Below, one piece after another: positions 22,374 through 33,965 of a stretch of DNA of 64,000 nt. Position 1 is the first letter of the stretch; each line of letters begins with the position of its first letter. The DNA comes from Microglena sp. YARC. Taxonomy: Eukaryota; Chlorophyta; Chlorophyceae; Chlamydomonadales; Chlamydomonadaceae. The notes beneath the pieces are model-generated. The model was given only the letters and a program-made list of their open reading frames with translations. It was not told where the DNA came from and did no database searches. The DNA lies in the NCBI GenBank assembly GCA_022414725.1, contig CM039466.1, positions 17,262,786-17,326,785 of the forward strand, given 5' to 3'. The position numbers were made by a program, and so were the translations under genes.

Positions 22374-23260
22374 GTAAGTAAAGCCCTGGAATCCCTAAAC
22401 CTCTCAGCCGTTAGCTTCCTAGATCCCCCCTGTGTGTTATTTTTGTGTGAGCATGTATGTATGTATGTATGCTATTTATGTATGTTACAGTCCAGGGGTA
22501 GGCCAAATAGGCTAAAGGGACTTGCCCAACCGTTAGGAAGAGCTTAAAAAAAAGCACCGATGAACTGAACCCCAAACAATCGTTTAACCGACGGGGGCCC
22601 TGAGTACGTGCTACAGTGATGATTTAATTCTGCAATATAATTAAATCATCATCTCAGCTGGGATGATAATTACTTGTGCGATAATTATCGCATTAAGTAA
22701 TTGAGAACCCAACACACCAAGTAACGGAATCTCCACAAAACCCCAAAATCTCTCAAATGACAAATACACTTGCTCAGATCCCTTTTGTGCGAACAAGTAA
22801 GTAAAAACACTGGAATCTCAAAATCCAACTGACCTTTCCAATAAACCCGCTTGCTCGGATTCCTTTTGTGCTAACAAGTGAGTAAAGCCCTGGAATATTA
22901 AACCCTAAACCTCTCAGCCATACGCTTCTTCTGATCTCTCTTATGAGAACTAGTAAGTAAATCCCTGGAATCTTAAACCCCAAACGTCTCAGGAGTATGC
23001 CTTCTTTCAAACCCCCCTTTTGTGAGAACAAGTAAGTAAAGCCCCGGAATCTTAAACCCTAAACCTCTCAGCCATATGCTTCACCAGACCCCTTTTGTGC
23101 GAACAAGTAAGTCGAGCCCTGGAATCTTAAACCCCAAATCTCTGAATAACAAATGCTCTGATCTCTTTTGTGAGAACATGTAAGCAAAGCCCTGGAATCG
23201 TAAAACCTTAAAATCCTCTGCAGCTGTTAGCTTCTTCTGATCTCTTTTGTGAGAACAAGT
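22374..23260 (+). repeat. donor-side echo array of exon H
   Basis: About seven copies of the exon end plus donor, here CCCTTTTGTGCGAACAAGTAAG followed by AAAGCCCTGGAATC, with donor-like GTAAG at about 22798, 22878, 22953, 23032, 23107, 23179 and 23258. They repeat at 70-85 base spacing and carry AAACCCTAAACCTCTCAGCC linkers. A dispersed repeat has landed in the array at 22485-22650. Confidence 0.85.
22440..22650. mobile_element. dispersed repeat, CCAGGGGTAGGCC family
   Basis: The family is defined by TTACAGTCCAGGGGTAGGCC, AAATAGGCTAAAGGGACTTG, GAACTGAACCCCAAACAATC and GACGGGGGCCCTGAGT. Copies or parts occur at 23265-23640, 33580-33720, 34225-34385, 36190-36260, 36625-36815, 42425-42485 and 42770-42835 in both orientations. 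Many copies abut a (GTAT)n tract. It is non-coding and MITE-like. Confidence 0.7.
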
Positions 23261-23645
23261 GATGTATGTATGTTACAGTCCAGGGGTAGGCCGAATGGGC
23301 TAAAAGGACTTGCCAAACCGTTTAGAAAGGGCTTACAAAGAAACAAGTCCTATGCAGCGTCGCTGGCAAATTGGCGGAGTGTGTTGGCAACAGAACGAAA
23401 GGTGGCAACGATGGAGCTGACCGAAAGCGAGTTACTTACGCGATCGTTGGCTGACGTGTCGGGCTTCAATTTTTGCTTTTCGGTTGGACAAACGGACAAA
23501 TCGGTAAACATGGGGGCTCCGGCCCCCTTGAAGAGGGGGCTCCGCCAAAAACACTGAATTGAATCCCAGACAATCGTTTAACTGACGGGGGCCCTGAGTT
23601 GGTGCTAAAGTGATCATTTAATTCTACAATAGAATGAAATCATCA
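23261..23645. mobile_element. dispersed repeat, CCAGGGGTAGGCC family, longer copy
   Basis: Starts with GTATGTATGTTACAGTCCAG and ends with GACGGGGGCCCTGAGTTGGT. About 200 extra bases (23335-23530) sit in the middle and include a 102-codon open frame of no recognised family. It separates the donor-side and acceptor-side arrays of this intron. Confidence 0.6.
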
Positions 23646-26438
23646 TCTCATCTGTGAGAACGAGTAAATTCAACCCCACAACCCATGTTCATAATTTCTG
23701 CTATCTTGAATCACCTGTGTACAGTGTGAACAGAGCAGCATGTACTGAGGCTCAGGAAACACAACCCCCTATCCACTACCCACAAACCTCTACCCACCCC
23801 CCACAAACCACATACATAATTGTGTTATCTTCTTTAACCTCTGTGCAGTGTGAACACGTACAGAGCAGCATGTACTGAGGCTCAGGGCACAACAACCCAT
23901 CACCCACCCAAACCCATCACCACAACCCATCACCCACAACCCATCACCCACAACCCAACCCATCACCAACACAACCACCCATCACCCCAACCAACCCATC
24001 AAACCCACAACCCATAACCCATCACCCACAACCCATCACCCACAACCCATCAGCCACAACCATCCACCCACAACCCATCACCCACAACCCATCACCCACA
24101 ACCCATCACCCACAACCCATCATAACCCATCACCCCCACAACCCATCACCCACAACCATCACCCACAAACCCATCACCACAACCCATCACCCACAACCCA
24201 TCACCCACAACCCATCCACAACCCATCACCCACAACCCATCACCCACAACCCATCACCACAAATCACCCACAACCCATCACCCACAACCCATCACCCACA
24301 ACCCATCACCCACAACCCATAACCCATCACCCACAACCCATCACCCACAACCCATCACCCACAACCCATCACCCACAACCCATCACCCACAACCCATCAC
24401 CCACAACCCATCACCCACAACCCATCACCCACAACCCATCACCCACAACCCATACCACAACCCATCACCCACAACCCATCACCCACAACCCATCACCCAC
24501 AACCCATCACCCACAACCCATCACCCACAACCCATCACCCACAACCCATCACCACACCTAACCCATCAACCCATCACCCACAAACCCATCACCACAACCA
24601 TCACCGCACAACCCATCACCCACAACCATCACCCACAACCCATCACCCACAACCCATCACCCACAACCCATCACCACAACCCATCACCCACAACCCATCA
24701 CCCACAACCCATCACCACAACCCATCACCCACAACCATCACCACAACCCATCACCACACAACCCATCACCACAACCCATCACCCCACAACCCATCACCAC
24801 ACCCATACCACACAACCCATCACCCCACAACCCATCACCCACAACCCATCACCCACAACCCATCACCCACAACCCATCACCCACAACCCATCACCCACAA
24901 CCCATACACACAAACCCATATCACCCACAACCCATCACCCCACCCAACCCATCACCCACAACCCATCACCCACAACCCATCACACAACCCATCACCACAA
25001 CCATCACCCACAACCATCACCCACAACCTTATACCCCCAACCCATAACCCATCACCCACAACCCATCACCCACAACCCATCCCCACAACCCATCCCCACA
25101 ACCCATAACCCATCACCCACAACCCATCACCCACAACCCATCACCCACAACCCATCACCCACAACCCACAACCCACAACCTACCACCCACCACCCATAAC
25201 CCATCACCCACAACCCACATACATAACCTCTGTGCAGTGTGAACACGTACAGAGCAGCATGTACTGAGGCTCAGGGCACAAATCCCACCACCCACAACCC
25301 ACGTACATACGTTATGTAATCTTGTCTCGCCTCTGTGCAGTGTGAACAGAGCAGCATGTACTGAGGCTCAGGGCACAAACCCCTATCCACTACCCACAAA
25401 CCTCTACCCACCCCCCACAAACCACATACATAATTATGTTATCTTCTTTAACCTCTGTGCAGTGTGAACAGTGCAGCATGTACTAAGGCTCAGGGCACAC
25501 AACCCACAATGCACTACCCACCACCCACGTACATAATGTATTAATGTGTGTAACCTTGTCTTTCTTGCCTCTGGGCAGTGTGAAGCCTGACACAGCAGCA
25601 TGGACTGAGGCCCAGGTCACACAACCCATAACCCATCACCCACAACCCACATGCATAACCTCTGTGCAGTGAGAACCCAGACACAGCAGCATGGGCTGAG
25701 GCCCAGGGCACACAACCCACTACACACAACCCACTATACACAAACCGCAACCCATAACCCATCACCCACAACCCACGTACATAACCCCTGTGCAGTGAGA
25801 ACCCTGACTAAGCAGCATGGACTGAGGCTCAGGGCACACAACCCACTATTCACAACCCACCACCCACAAACCACCACCCACAAACCACCACCCATCACCC
25901 ACAACCCATGTACATAACCTCTGTGCAGTGTGAACCCTGACACAGCAGCAGAGGTCCAGGGCAAACAACCCACTATGCACAACCCACCACCCGCCACCCA
26001 TAACCCATCACCCACAAACCACGTACATAACCTCTGTACATTGAGAACCCAGACACAGGAGTGTGGACGGAGGCCCAAGGTTCAGCTCAGATGGGCGCGT
26101 TGAACCTATCACCCACAACCCACGACCCACGTACATAATGTATTAATGTGTGTATTCTTGTTTTTCTTGCCTCTGTGCAGTGAGAACCCTGACACAGCAG
26201 CATGGACTGAGGCCCAGGGCCCACACACCACAACCAACCACCCACAACCCACGCACATAATGTATTAATGTGTGTATTCTTGTCTCACCTCTGTGCAGTG
26301 TGAACCCTGACACAGCAGCATGGACTGAGGCTCAGGGCACACAACCCACTACACATAACCCACAAACCACCACCCACAAACCACCACCCACAACCCAGAA
26401 CCCAGAACCCACAACCCACTTACATAACCTCTGTGCAG
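23646..26438 (+). repeat. acceptor-side echo array of the terminal exon
   Basis: About thirteen copies of the intron end and terminal-exon start: CCTCTGTGCAG, then TGTGAACAC or TGAGAACCC, then CAGCATG(T/G)ACTGAGGC and CAGGGCACA. Acceptor-like sites are near 23720, 23850, 25238, 25341, 25461, 25580, 25670, 25793, 25927, 26037, 26180 and 26299; the real one is 26438. Between 23885 and 25215 the linker has grown into about eighty copies of a 15-base CCCACAACCCATCA unit. Copies near the exon resemble it most. Confidence 0.85.
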
Positions 26439-26778
26439 TGAGAACCCAGACACAGGAGTATGGACAGAGGCCCAAGGCACAGCTCAGATGGGCGCGTTCA
26501 ACCTGGACCTCGCCCCCGCCCCTTGTTTCAGTCACCCTCACATGCACTCCGTAGGAGGGCTGTTTCCCGGCACGGCCCCCCTCCCAGGGGGGGGCCTAGC
26601 CCAAGCCACAGTAGAACCAGCGACGTCGACTTCAGCTGTCGGGGCAAATCACCCTCTGAACCCCTACTTCCCCCATGGCTTTGGGGGTGTGCATCCAGGG
26701 GTGGCTTGGCCTGGTGTGATGCCTGGCATGCTGCCCGTGATGCCCGTGATGGACTTGGGAGGTAGCTCCTCTTCCTGA
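26439..26778 (+). CDS. plus gene, terminal exon
   Basis: After the acceptor CCTCTGTGCAG the first base completes the split codon from exon H (AA plus T gives Asn). Then 112 codons and a TGA follow with no interruption. It reads ENPDTGVWTEAQGTAQ, then MGAFNLDLAPAP, then a Gly/Pro/Met-rich tail with PGVMPGMLPVMPVMDLGG and a final Ser run. The phase match across a 4-kb intron and the clean frame make this the best-supported exon of the gene. The low-complexity tail fits the Gln/Gly-rich exon G. The whole protein could be a disordered nuclear or RNA-binding factor, but no domain supports that. Confidence 0.75.
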
Positions 26779-27085
26779 CGACTTCGGGCCCAGCCTAGCA
26801 AGGGCCAACAGGAACATCTCCACCTGGTATGCTGCCAGTGATGCATGTGATGGACTTGGGAGGTAGCTCCTCTTCCTGACGACTTCAGGCCCAGCCTAGC
26901 AAGGGCCAACAGGAGCATTTCCACCTGGCATGCTGCCAGTGATGCCTGTGATGGACTTGGGAGGTAGCTCCTCTTCCAGAACAAATTGGGCCCAGCCTAG
27001 GTAGGGCCAACAGGAATAAGATCCAGCTGGCATGCTGCCCATGCTGCCTGTGACGGACATGGGAGGTGGCTCCTCTTCCTGAAGA
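26779..27085 (+). repeat. 3' UTR array copying the end of the terminal exon
   Basis: Three further copies of the last coding bases (ATGCCTGTGATGGACTTGGG, AGGTAGCTCCTCTTCCTGA) with about 50 bases of 3' UTR (CCCAGCCTAGCAAGGGCCAA) follow the stop, at about 26840-26880, 26940-26980 and 27040-27080. The unit is about 100 bases. The copies lie beyond the stop and are untranslated. Confidence 0.8.
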
Positions 27086-28300
27086 ATTCGGGCTATCTAG
27101 AATTAAAAACAACAACTTTCTAGAATTCACAGCAAGGGCATTCTAGAATTCACAAAAATAGCTGCTTTCTAGGATTACAACAGCTGCTATGTAGAATTCA
27201 CATCAACATCTTTATATAATTCACAACAACAGCTTTCTATAATTCAAAACATCTGCTATCTAGAATTCACAACAGCTCATAACTAGAATTCACAGCAGCA
27301 GCTTTCTAGAATTCACAACAGCTCATATCTAGAATTTGCAACAGCAACTTTATAGAAATACAACATCTGATATCTAGAATTCACAACAGCACTTTTATAG
27401 AATTCACAACAGCTCATAACTAGAATTCACAACAGCTCATAACTAGAATTCACAACACCACCTTTTATAGAATTCACAACAGCTCATATCTAGAATTCGC
27501 AACATCACTTTTATAGAATTCACAACAGCTCATATCTAGAATTCGCAACAGCATTTTTATAGAATTCACAGCAGCAGCTTTCTAGAATTCACAACACCAT
27601 CTTGTATCTAGAATTGACAACAACATTTTTTGTAGAATTCACAACAGCTCCTATCTAAAATTCAGAGCAACACTTTTCTAGAATTCTCAACAGCAGCTAT
27701 CTAGAATTCAAAAAAACAGCTGCTGTCTAGAATTCAAAAAAACAGCTGCTGTCTAGAATTCAAAGTAGCAGCTTTCTATAATTACAACAGCTGCTATCTA
27801 GAATTCACAACAAACTTTTTGTATACAATTCACAACAGCAGCAGCAGCTGTCTAGAGTTCACTACACCATATGCTATCTAGGATTCACAACAAACATTGT
27901 GTATAGTATTCACAACATCACTTCTCTAGAATTCAAAATATCAGCTTTCTATAATTATAGCAGCTGCTATCTAGAATTCACAACAACCCTTTTTTACACA
28001 ATTCACAACAGCAGCTTTTTAGAATTCACTACACCATATGCTATCTAGGATTCACAAGTACACCTCTCATAGAATTCGCAACAGCTGTTATCTATAACTC
28101 ACAGCAGCTGATACCTAGAACGCACAGAAGCTGCCAGGGAGCTGTTATCTATAACTCACAGCAGCTGACACCTAGAACGCACAGAAGCTGCCAGGCAGCT
28201 GGTATCTATAACTCACAGCAGCTGATACCTAGAATACACAGAAGCTGCCAGGCAGCTGCTATCTAGAATTCACAGCAGCTGATATCAAGAACTACTGCAG
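27086..28300. repeat. TCTAGAATTCACAACAGC minisatellite
   Basis: About forty loose units of TCTAGAATTCACAACAGC(A/T)GCT with spacing of 20-40 bases. The TCTAGA and GAATTC palindromes overlap in each unit. At 28080-28260 the unit changes to a 60-base variant (AACTCACAGCAGCTGATACC, TAGAACGCACAGAAGCTGCC). It has no coding capacity. It may lie in the 3' flank of the plus gene. Confidence 0.85.
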
Positions 28301-28865
28301 ACTTCGGGCCTAGCCTAGGGGCTGGCTCAGGGAGCTGCATAGAAGCTCCTCCACATATTACTAGGTGTAAAAGTATACCTACATAGTAATATGTGCCTAT
28401 ACCTATATAGTAATATGTGGTTATACCTGTATAGGTATATGTAGGTATATAGGTATAGGTGTATAAGTACTACATAGTAATATGTGCCTATACCTATATA
28501 GTAATATGTGGTTATACCTGCATATGTATATGTAGGTATATAGGTTTAGGTGTATACTTATACCTAAATAGTGATATGTGCCTATACATATGTAGTAATA
28601 TGGCATATACCTGTATAGGTATATGTAGATATATAGGTATAGGTGTATAAGTACTACATAGTAATATGTGCCTGTGTATGTATATTACTGGGTGTACAAG
28701 TACTACATAGTAATATGTGCCTATGTATGTATATTACTAGGTGTGTATGTACTACATAGAAATATGTGCCTGTGTATGTATATTACTGGGTGTATAAGTA
28801 CTACATAGTAATATGTGCCCATGTATGTATATTACTGGGTGTATAAGTATACCTATACCTAGAGC
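28301..28865. repeat. TAATATGTGCCTATACC AT-rich minisatellite
   Basis: Units of TACATAGTAATATGTGCCTA plus TACCTGTATAGGTATATG repeat about eight times from 28370 to 28860, partly palindromic. Bases 28308-28350 carry GGGAGCTGCATAGAAGCTCC, a word related to segments near 30035, 30123 and 61940. Confidence 0.8.
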
Positions 28866-29680
28866 CAGAACGCAGAACTGTGGATTTCACTGTTTGGATT
28901 GTTACATGTTTTTCAGCCAACTCTGGGCTGCTCTCTGTCTTTCAATTCCAAGCCCCCCGTGCAATAACCAGTGAAAACAGGGAGAGCACTTAGCAACAGG
29001 GAGAGCACTTAGCAGATTAGACAGTTTAAAGCCTTGTTGCTTCCTTGTCAGGGTTTTATTATGAGGTGATAATCTTGGGCATTACGTATCTTGGTGTTTT
29101 TAGGGTGCGAAAATAGGGCCTTTCTTGGTAGCTTTGGGAAGGCAAAAAAGCTGCTAGTATTACCCTGAAGGCTACTATGAGCAGATTGGTGCTGCCTAGA
29201 TGAGAGAATGACACCGTTGGGTGGAGAGAGAGACAGATATGTATTGACTCAAGGCCATGGTTACACACGGAGGCTGGACTATGTCCAGCCTCCAGTCAAC
29301 TATGTGGTTGGCTTACGGGTTTAGGAATTCGGCTACGTCCATGTCTGCATAGACGTGGACACGCCACTGTCAGTGAGACTGACCTACCGGTCATCTAACT
29401 CTGACATGTGTTGATCATACATGTGGACACGCCACTGTCAGTGAGACTGACCAACCGGTCATCTAACTCTGACACTAGAGACAGTGCTTCTTTTCCTTAC
29501 AAATACCCTCTTCCTTGTCCCAAGTACTGGGTTTAGGTTTTCTACATCTTGCTTTTTTTCAGTAGTTGATGTGACACAAATATATGTGGTACAAATAGAT
29601 GATGTGTCATAGAAATGCTTTGAATTCAGACCTTTCGAATACATGCATTAAAAGACAGATGTGAGGGACGTTAGTTGCTG
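28866..29680. other. unassigned, with a local direct duplication
   Basis: No gene is seen. A direct duplication of about 50 bases (GGACACGCCACTGTCAGTGA onward to CATCTAACTCTGACA) lies at 29357-29406 and 29422-29473. Short AT-rich frames on the minus strand have no recognisable domain. Confidence 0.4.
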
Positions 29681-29868
29681 TGTTTTTTTGGCGACGCATC
29701 GCAGATTGAGTGACTCGGTGCGACCCCAGTGCGACGTGCTGCCCTCCAAACCTTGCGGACTGTGAAACGTCGGGGGGGCATTTCTGACTAGTTTCGCCAG
29801 ACCCATGTGTCGCCATTCAGTGTCAGGATGGCGGCGCGTCGTCGGGAAAAAAACAGTGATGGTAGTGC
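29681..29868. mobile_element. GCGACGC MITE family, copy 1
   Basis: The family core is GCGACGC(A/G)TCGCA, TGAGTGACTCGGTGC, CCAAACCCCGTGGAG, GGGGCATTTCTGACTAGTTT, then AAAAAACAGT. Copies are at 40470-40680, 42590-42640 (partial), 44068-44215 and 44373-44570. The ends ACTGTTT and AAACAGT plus GCGACGC/GCGxCGC form imperfect terminal inverted repeats. It is non-coding, near 190 bases. Confidence 0.7.
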
Positions 29869-30475
29869 AGTACATAAGCTGAGGAGATGCGCGTAGGTAG
29901 ATGATGGTGCTGGCACCCTGGGCGTTATGAACTATAATTGAAACAATTGTTGGCGTTATGAAGTTTGAGGGTAGTGTGAAAATCAGTTCCGTAGCTTTTA
30001 ATTTGGGCTACGAGCAGCAGCTTCTAGGCAGCTCTCTGAGCCAGCCACTAGGCCAAGCCCCAAGATTTCAACAGTTATGGGCATCTACTTCTGTCAGCTT
30101 CCATATGCACTAGGCCAGCCAGAGGAGCTGCCTAGAAGCTGCTACTTATAGCTGAAATGAAGAGCATTGGTCAGTTCCTGCCGGATGTTTTTGAGGTGAC
30201 CGGCAATTTGAGCTAGTGCAGCAGTTTTGACGAAGGCCATGCTTGATGCTTCTCTTATTTTTCGTTACATCAGAACCTGTTGGTGCCACATTTCTGTACA
30301 TCAGAACCTGTTGGTGCCACATTTCATGTGTTGTAAGTACAGATATTGGCTCAGTGACTCTGTCCCGCGGCCTGCTGCTTCTGCTGCCGCCTGCTACTGA
30401 TGGTGATGGTGCTGATAATGCACACTTGGACTTGGATTTGGCTGCTCGCCGTCTTCGGCAGTAAAAACAACTCTG
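29869..30475. other. unassigned, small ORF remnant
   Basis: A plus-strand frame at 30243-30464 (73 codons) ends DLDLAARRLRQ before a TAA. Versions of that ending recur at about 660-690 and 830-870, so it is a repeat remnant and not a gene. The 30272-30325 stretch repeats CAGAACCTGTTGGTGCCACA twice. The word GAGCTGCCTAGAAGCTGCT occurs here (about 30126) and near 61940. Confidence 0.4.
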
Positions 30476-32700
30476 ATTACATTACATTACATTACATGTT
30501 AAAGTCTACTTGACACCGCGAGGGTGTATGAGACTCTGTGCTTTAAACAAAAAAAAAAAGCACCCACAAAGCAAAAAACCCCATTACATCAGGGGTGTGT
30601 CGAGGACAAACAAACCAAACTCCCAACCACCGTTTTGGTGGCGTAGGTATTAAACCCCTTAGAGCAGGACCCAGATCTCAACCACTTACAGTGGCGGAGG
30701 TAAGAAGCTAACAAATGAGAAGTCTCAAGAAGAAAAAAAAGGGATAATAAATTACGGTGCCACTAAGCAGTCCAGGGCTTCCTGTCTTGCTCTTCTACAA
30801 GTAGAAAGATAGTCGGCTAGGTTGCTCCAAAAAGACTTAGTGCCATTTCCATTCATAAAGGTTCTGAATGTGGAATCGCAGAATTCCACATTCCATACGG
30901 TTAAGTCGGTATCCTCATGGACATGCCTATAAATATCTGTAAACAGATTCTGGTAGCGGAGGCGAATATCATTATAAAAAGGGCACTCAAACATATGCAT
31001 TTCATCCTCAGGTTTTTGGAACCCACACATTTGACAGTGTCTCATTGAGCGAGGGATGTGTGCTCTATCCACCACCCTCATTCTTTCTGTGTTCAGCCAA
31101 TGGGAACCCATTCTAAACTGTGCTATAGAACGAATCTGATCCTGCTTATGTAAGGCGGATGTAAAGGGAATCAAGCCATTCTCATCATTGCTGTTGGCTG
31201 CGAACCATTTTTGGTATCGGAGGCGTTTAAAGCCAACCCTTCTCTCATCAGGGATGTCTCTAACTGCATTGGTGTCACTTGGGTACTTAAAACCTCCATG
31301 ACTCAAAAACTTCAGACATAATACCTTCGACATCGACAGCCTCCAAAATGTTGATGTTTTTACTGGATCCTAGCTTGTGGAGAGCACAACGCAAGTCATT
31401 GAACCAGCCAGTGTTGGAGTCAAAAGATTCCTCAAGAGCCATTCTAATGAGATCCTCAGGTTCTTTATGTATGGTCTTGTTCCAGAAGCGCAAAGCTTGT
31501 TTAAGCCAAGCAAAACACAACGGGGTTCTACCAGCTCTTCCATGATAATATTAGATGTAGTAGATTGGCAAACACCCAACATTTGTTTAAGTATACCTCT
31601 ATGCATTTCTCACAAGCATGGTCATTTGAGATAAGTGTGTTGTTCAGAATAGAAGGAGCCCACACCTCACAGCCAAAATTCAGGATAGGTTGTACAAGAG
31701 AATCAAACAGGTGGGTGAGAATATCAATATTGTATATCTCCATAGTATGGCATCGCCTACGAAGCATGTGGGTGTGTGCCTTTTGGGCCTTAGTGAGCAT
31801 CCTAGAAAAAGCAGCTTTTGCACGATTGCTTGAGTCACCATCCACAAAGAGGGATCCCAAGTAGATAAAAGATAACTTTGTAGAAAGTTGTGCTCCATCA
31901 TAGACAAATTTGTAATCAGGATCCATGCGGGCCTCATCACAGAATTGTTTGTTGAAAACGACAATCTCAGTTTTCTTTATATTCACAGCCATCTTAGTAG
32001 CCTCGCAGAAATCTCTCAGGCAGTCAAGCATCGCTTGCATATCTGCCGGGGATTCTGCCATTATAGCTAGGTCATCAGCATAAAGTAACAGTTGCAGAAT
32101 CTTTCCCCTAAGCTCAGCCCCTACATTTGGGAGCTTGGATTGGAGGAACGATTCAATTCTATCAATGAACAGACCGAATAGGAGTGTGGGATAGGGGGTC
32201 TCCTTGTTTAACTCCTACAAGGGATGGAAAGGAGGATCCAATGTCCCCATGTAGGCGAACTTGGAAAACAACATGATTATACATGGACTTCAGAATACTG
32301 AGATAGGGGTCCTTGACTCCTAGCCTTGCTAAGCAAATCCCATAGCAAGTCTCTGTTGACCCAATCATAAGCCTTCTTGAAATCAACAAAAGCCACAAAG
32401 AGTGGTTTTTTCTTTTCTCTATATTTATCTACAATATGGTTAAGAATGAATGATGCATCTGCAGTACCCCTACCACTTCTAAATCCATATTGGCCAGCGG
32501 CTCTGAGGTTGAATTCTTCTGACCAATCATCTAGTCTACGTAGCATGCAAAGGGAGAAGATCTTTCCTATGGAGTTGCTCACCGCAAGACCTCGATAGTT
32601 GTCCTTGTCATACACACTGCCTTTGGATTTGGGTACGGGTACCAAGGCAGCTGCAGCCCATTGGCTGGGGTAAGAAGTCTTCCAGATGAGATTAAACTGA
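30476..32700 (-). mobile_element. non-LTR retrotransposon (LINE), 5'-truncated and frameshifted
   Basis: The minus strand encodes pieces of a LINE reverse transcriptase. In order these are VPVPKSKG then NYRGLAVSN near 32600, the motif FVDFKKAYD near 32385, VKQGDPLS near 32205, and the catalytic YADDLA at about 32070. A C-terminal region near 31000-31050 has C-x2-C followed by HMFECP, a possible zinc knuckle. The last ORF stops at 30752. The 3' UTR ends in a (TGTAA)n tail at 30476-30497. The frame breaks at about 31300, 31525, 32100-32200 and 32300, so the copy is inactive or misassembled. It lacks ORF1 and the endonuclease. The clade cannot be assigned by eye. Confidence 0.85.
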
Positions 32701-33125
32701 TGAAGTGATCATGCACACATGCACTTCCAGATGAGATGCACACATGCACTTCTGCACACATGCACACATGCACACATGCACACATGCACTTCCAGCTGCA
32801 CATCTGCACATGCACATGCACATCTGCACATGCACATCTGCACATGCACATCTGCACATGCACATCTGCACATGCACATCTGCACATGCACATCTGCACA
32901 TGCACATCTGCACACATGCACATCTGCACATGCACATCTGCACATGCACTTCTGCACACATGCACTTCCAGATGCACACATGCACTTCTGCACACTGCAC
33001 ACATGCACACATGCACTTCCAGATGAGATGCACACATGCACACATGCACATATGCACTTCCAGAAGTGATCATGCACACATGCACTTCCAGATGAGATTA
33101 ATCTGATGAAGTGATCATGCACACA
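32692..33125. repeat. CACATGCACATCTG array seeded from LINE sequence
   Basis: The array repeats CACATGCACTTCCAGATGAG and CACATCTGCACATG. It is bracketed by two copies of CTTCCAGATGAGATTAA, (A/T)CTGATGAAGTGATCATG, at 32684-32714 and 33087-33118. That bracket is the 5' end of the remaining LINE, so the array grew from LINE sequence. The Met/Cys/His frames are repeat translations. Confidence 0.8.
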
Positions 33126-33362
33126 ACAACAAACTGAACAACGACACACGAGACCTCCAGGGTATGGCTGTATAATCCCTATTCCTATATAATTTTGCCT
33201 TCTCAATGACTTCAGTTCTATCTTCAGTACGCATTATCGTGTTGGGGGTAGAAATTGAGGGCCGGGAGACGAAGCAGAAGACCGAGCAACCGATTAACAA
33301 TAACGCAGTCAGAAGGTGATTACAAAGAAGGGGCGGGCATATTTATATTTACCAGAAATATC
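33126..33362. other. short unassigned segment
   Basis: Balanced composition. No exon or known repeat is recognised. Confidence 0.4.
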
Positions 33363-33530
33363 TAGGGACCGGCAAATCATATGATGCTGACCAAAGACAA
33401 GTATGATATCATATTATATCATACAAATTTCATATGATTTAATATCATATCATATGATGCCGTAGGCCAAAGTTACCTAGTCAGACCACCGGCATCGTAT
33501 GATATCATATGATATCAATATATAATATTG
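33363..33530. mobile_element. CATATGAT MITE, copy 2
   Basis: Begins AGGGACCGGCAAATCATATG and continues with the GACCAAAGACAAGTATGATA block shared with 9451-9817 and 40837-41012. Its right end is less clear than in the other two copies. Confidence 0.6.
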
Positions 33531-33574
33531 TCTATACCTAGAAATATCTGAAAGACACGAAATACGTAAGCGTG

Positions 33575-33720
33575 TGGCACGAACTCAGGGCCCCCGTCGG
33601 TGAAACGATTGTTTGGGGTTCAGTTCATCAGTGCTTTTTCTCTTGAAGCTCTTCCTACCGGTTGGGCAAGTCCCTTTAGCCTATTTGGCCTACCCCTGGA
33701 CTGTAACATAACATACATAC
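33575..33720. mobile_element. dispersed repeat, CCAGGGGTAGGCC family, reverse copy
   Basis: Reads ACTCAGGGCCCCCGTCGG, GATTGTTTGGGGTTCAGTTC and GTTGGGCAAGTCCCTTTAGC, and ends CCCCTGGACTGTAACATA, the inverse of the copy at 22485-22610. Confidence 0.75.
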
Positions 33721-33762
33721 AAGTGGTTTATTGCTTTGTGCTCACGCGGTATACGTGGAGAC

Positions 33763-33957
33763 CAGGGTACTTCAAATGGCCAAACTGGCCAGCGCTTTAA
33801 CGCACTTGAAAACAAAAAAACTGCGCTTTGTAGTGACAAAAGCGCAAAAAATGCTTGCAGCGCCCACAAGGGGTTGCGAAAAACTGCACTTCAAGCGCAG
33901 AGGGGGTCAAAAAGTCAGCGCACAAAAGCGCAAAAGCGCGCGCTTTGAATTACCCTG
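33763..33957. mobile_element. hAT-like MITE, family 2, perfect 8-base target duplication
   Basis: The 195-base element starts CAGGGTACTTCAAATGGCC and ends GCTTTGAATTACCCTG. The terminal 15 bases are inverted repeats with one or two mismatches. It is flanked by GTGGAGAC on both sides (33755-33762 and 33958-33965). The interior repeats GCGCAAAAGCGC-like words and differs from the family at 356-548. Ends and duplication length identify a non-autonomous hAT element. Confidence 0.9.
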
Positions 33958-33965
33958 GTGGAGAC

